A program made the position numbers and the translations under genes. 64,000 nucleotides of DNA from assembly GCA_015061085.1 (NCBI GenBank), contig SUXG01000003.1, positions 1-64,000 of the forward strand. Reading direction: 5' to 3'. How positions within the stretch are numbered: the stretch's first letter is position 1; every line of letters begins with the position of its first letter. Shown here in pieces: positions 63,433-64,000 of this stretch. This DNA comes from Bacteroidales bacterium (lineage in GTDB: Bacteria > Bacteroidota > Bacteroidia > Bacteroidales > Muribaculaceae). The notes beneath the pieces were generated by a model. It was not told where the DNA came from. It did not search any database and saw nothing but the letters and a program-made list of their open reading frames with translations.

Positions 63433-64000
63433 TTATGTTAATAATGATTTCGATTTCTTATTTCTACTCCACAATCTCTTTAACGGACGTAAATAAAACA
63501 TTGCACCCATAGGTAAGACAACAAGACTAAACCACATTGGCATCTCATTCATTACCCAATATGCCAACAATGTTGAAACAATACTTACAACTATCGTTTT
63601 ATAAACCTCTGACGACAGTCTAAGTTTGTATTTACCAAAATAGACTATTCCGACTATAACACAATAGGACAAGAACCATAATATATACGCAATTCCTATT
63701 CCTTCCAATCCCCAGTATTTATAAAATAATATATTGAGCACCAAACCGATTATCGCATCCACACCCTCAGTAATGACATAATACTTACCATCCCCTTTCG
63801 CAATAATAGAAAATGCCATACACCACGAAACAGCCTTAAAAATATTACACATAATAGCCCACGATATAAAAGGTATTATCGCATAAAATTCAGGCGTATA
63901 AAGAAGCCCTACAATCCACTTTCTTGCCCACAAGAACAAAATCATCATTGGGGTCACAACAAGCAACAACAAGACTATCTCGTGCGAAACAAAAAGCCTC
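63433..64000 (-). CDS. Polysaccharide biosynthesis/flippase (Wzx-like), C-terminal part; 5' end outside the window
   Basis: Multi-TM; VTPMMILFLWARKWIVGLLYTPEF; reading frame open to the window edge. Confidence 0.7.
   Translation of the reverse strand, partial: RLFVSHEIVLLLLVVTPMMILFLWARKWIVGLLYTPEFYAIIPFISWAIMCNIFKAVSWCMAFSIIAKGDGKYYVITEGVDAIIGLVLNILFYKYWGLEGIGIAYILWFLSYCVIVGIVYFGKYKLRLSSEVYKTIVVSIVSTLLAYWVMNEMPMWFSLVVLPMGAMFYLRPLKRLWSRNKKSKSLLT

Overview
The window is a chromosomal segment from a Bacteroidales bacterium. Evidence: TAnnTTTG promoter cores, S10/spc/alpha ribosomal operon order, TamL/TamB, a T9SS plug protein and folP-cdaA. Most of it is core genome: gpmI, typA, an NSS transporter, tamL-tamB, an M6 protease, folP-cdaA, rplU-rpmA, rpsO, a GH13 pullulanase, the SPFH/NfeD pair, ung, cls, the complete rpsL-to-rplQ block (38-63 kb region excepted at its edges), aminopeptidase P, rpsU-xer-hpf, and the start of a surface-polysaccharide locus (fdtA/fdtB-like, Wzx-like). 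Two tRNAs are present: Gln(TTG) and Arg(CCG). The most interesting region is about 24.4-30.6 kb. There a single minus-strand gene run encodes three Cys-X3 repeat peptides with twin-arginine (SRREFFK / DRRRFFK) leaders, a radical-SAM/SPASM enzyme, a partner with a SPASM-like Cys tail but no CX3CX2C cluster motif, a ten-CXXC lipoprotein, a 91-aa accessory protein, and then tatA-tatC. The rSAM and peptide parts resemble the bioinformatically named 'CXXX repeat peptide' maturation system. The linkage to Tat, the CXXC lipoprotein and the leader RNA look under-described. The run is preceded by a ~320-nt structured RNA. A second copy at about 20.1-20.4 kb shows covarying stems and sits upstream of an HTH gene. 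The block is also flanked by a displaced 18-codon 3' end of the neighbouring SPFH gene, differing only at synonymous positions, which suggests an inserted or rearranged island. All calls come from reading the sequence; no database search was run.
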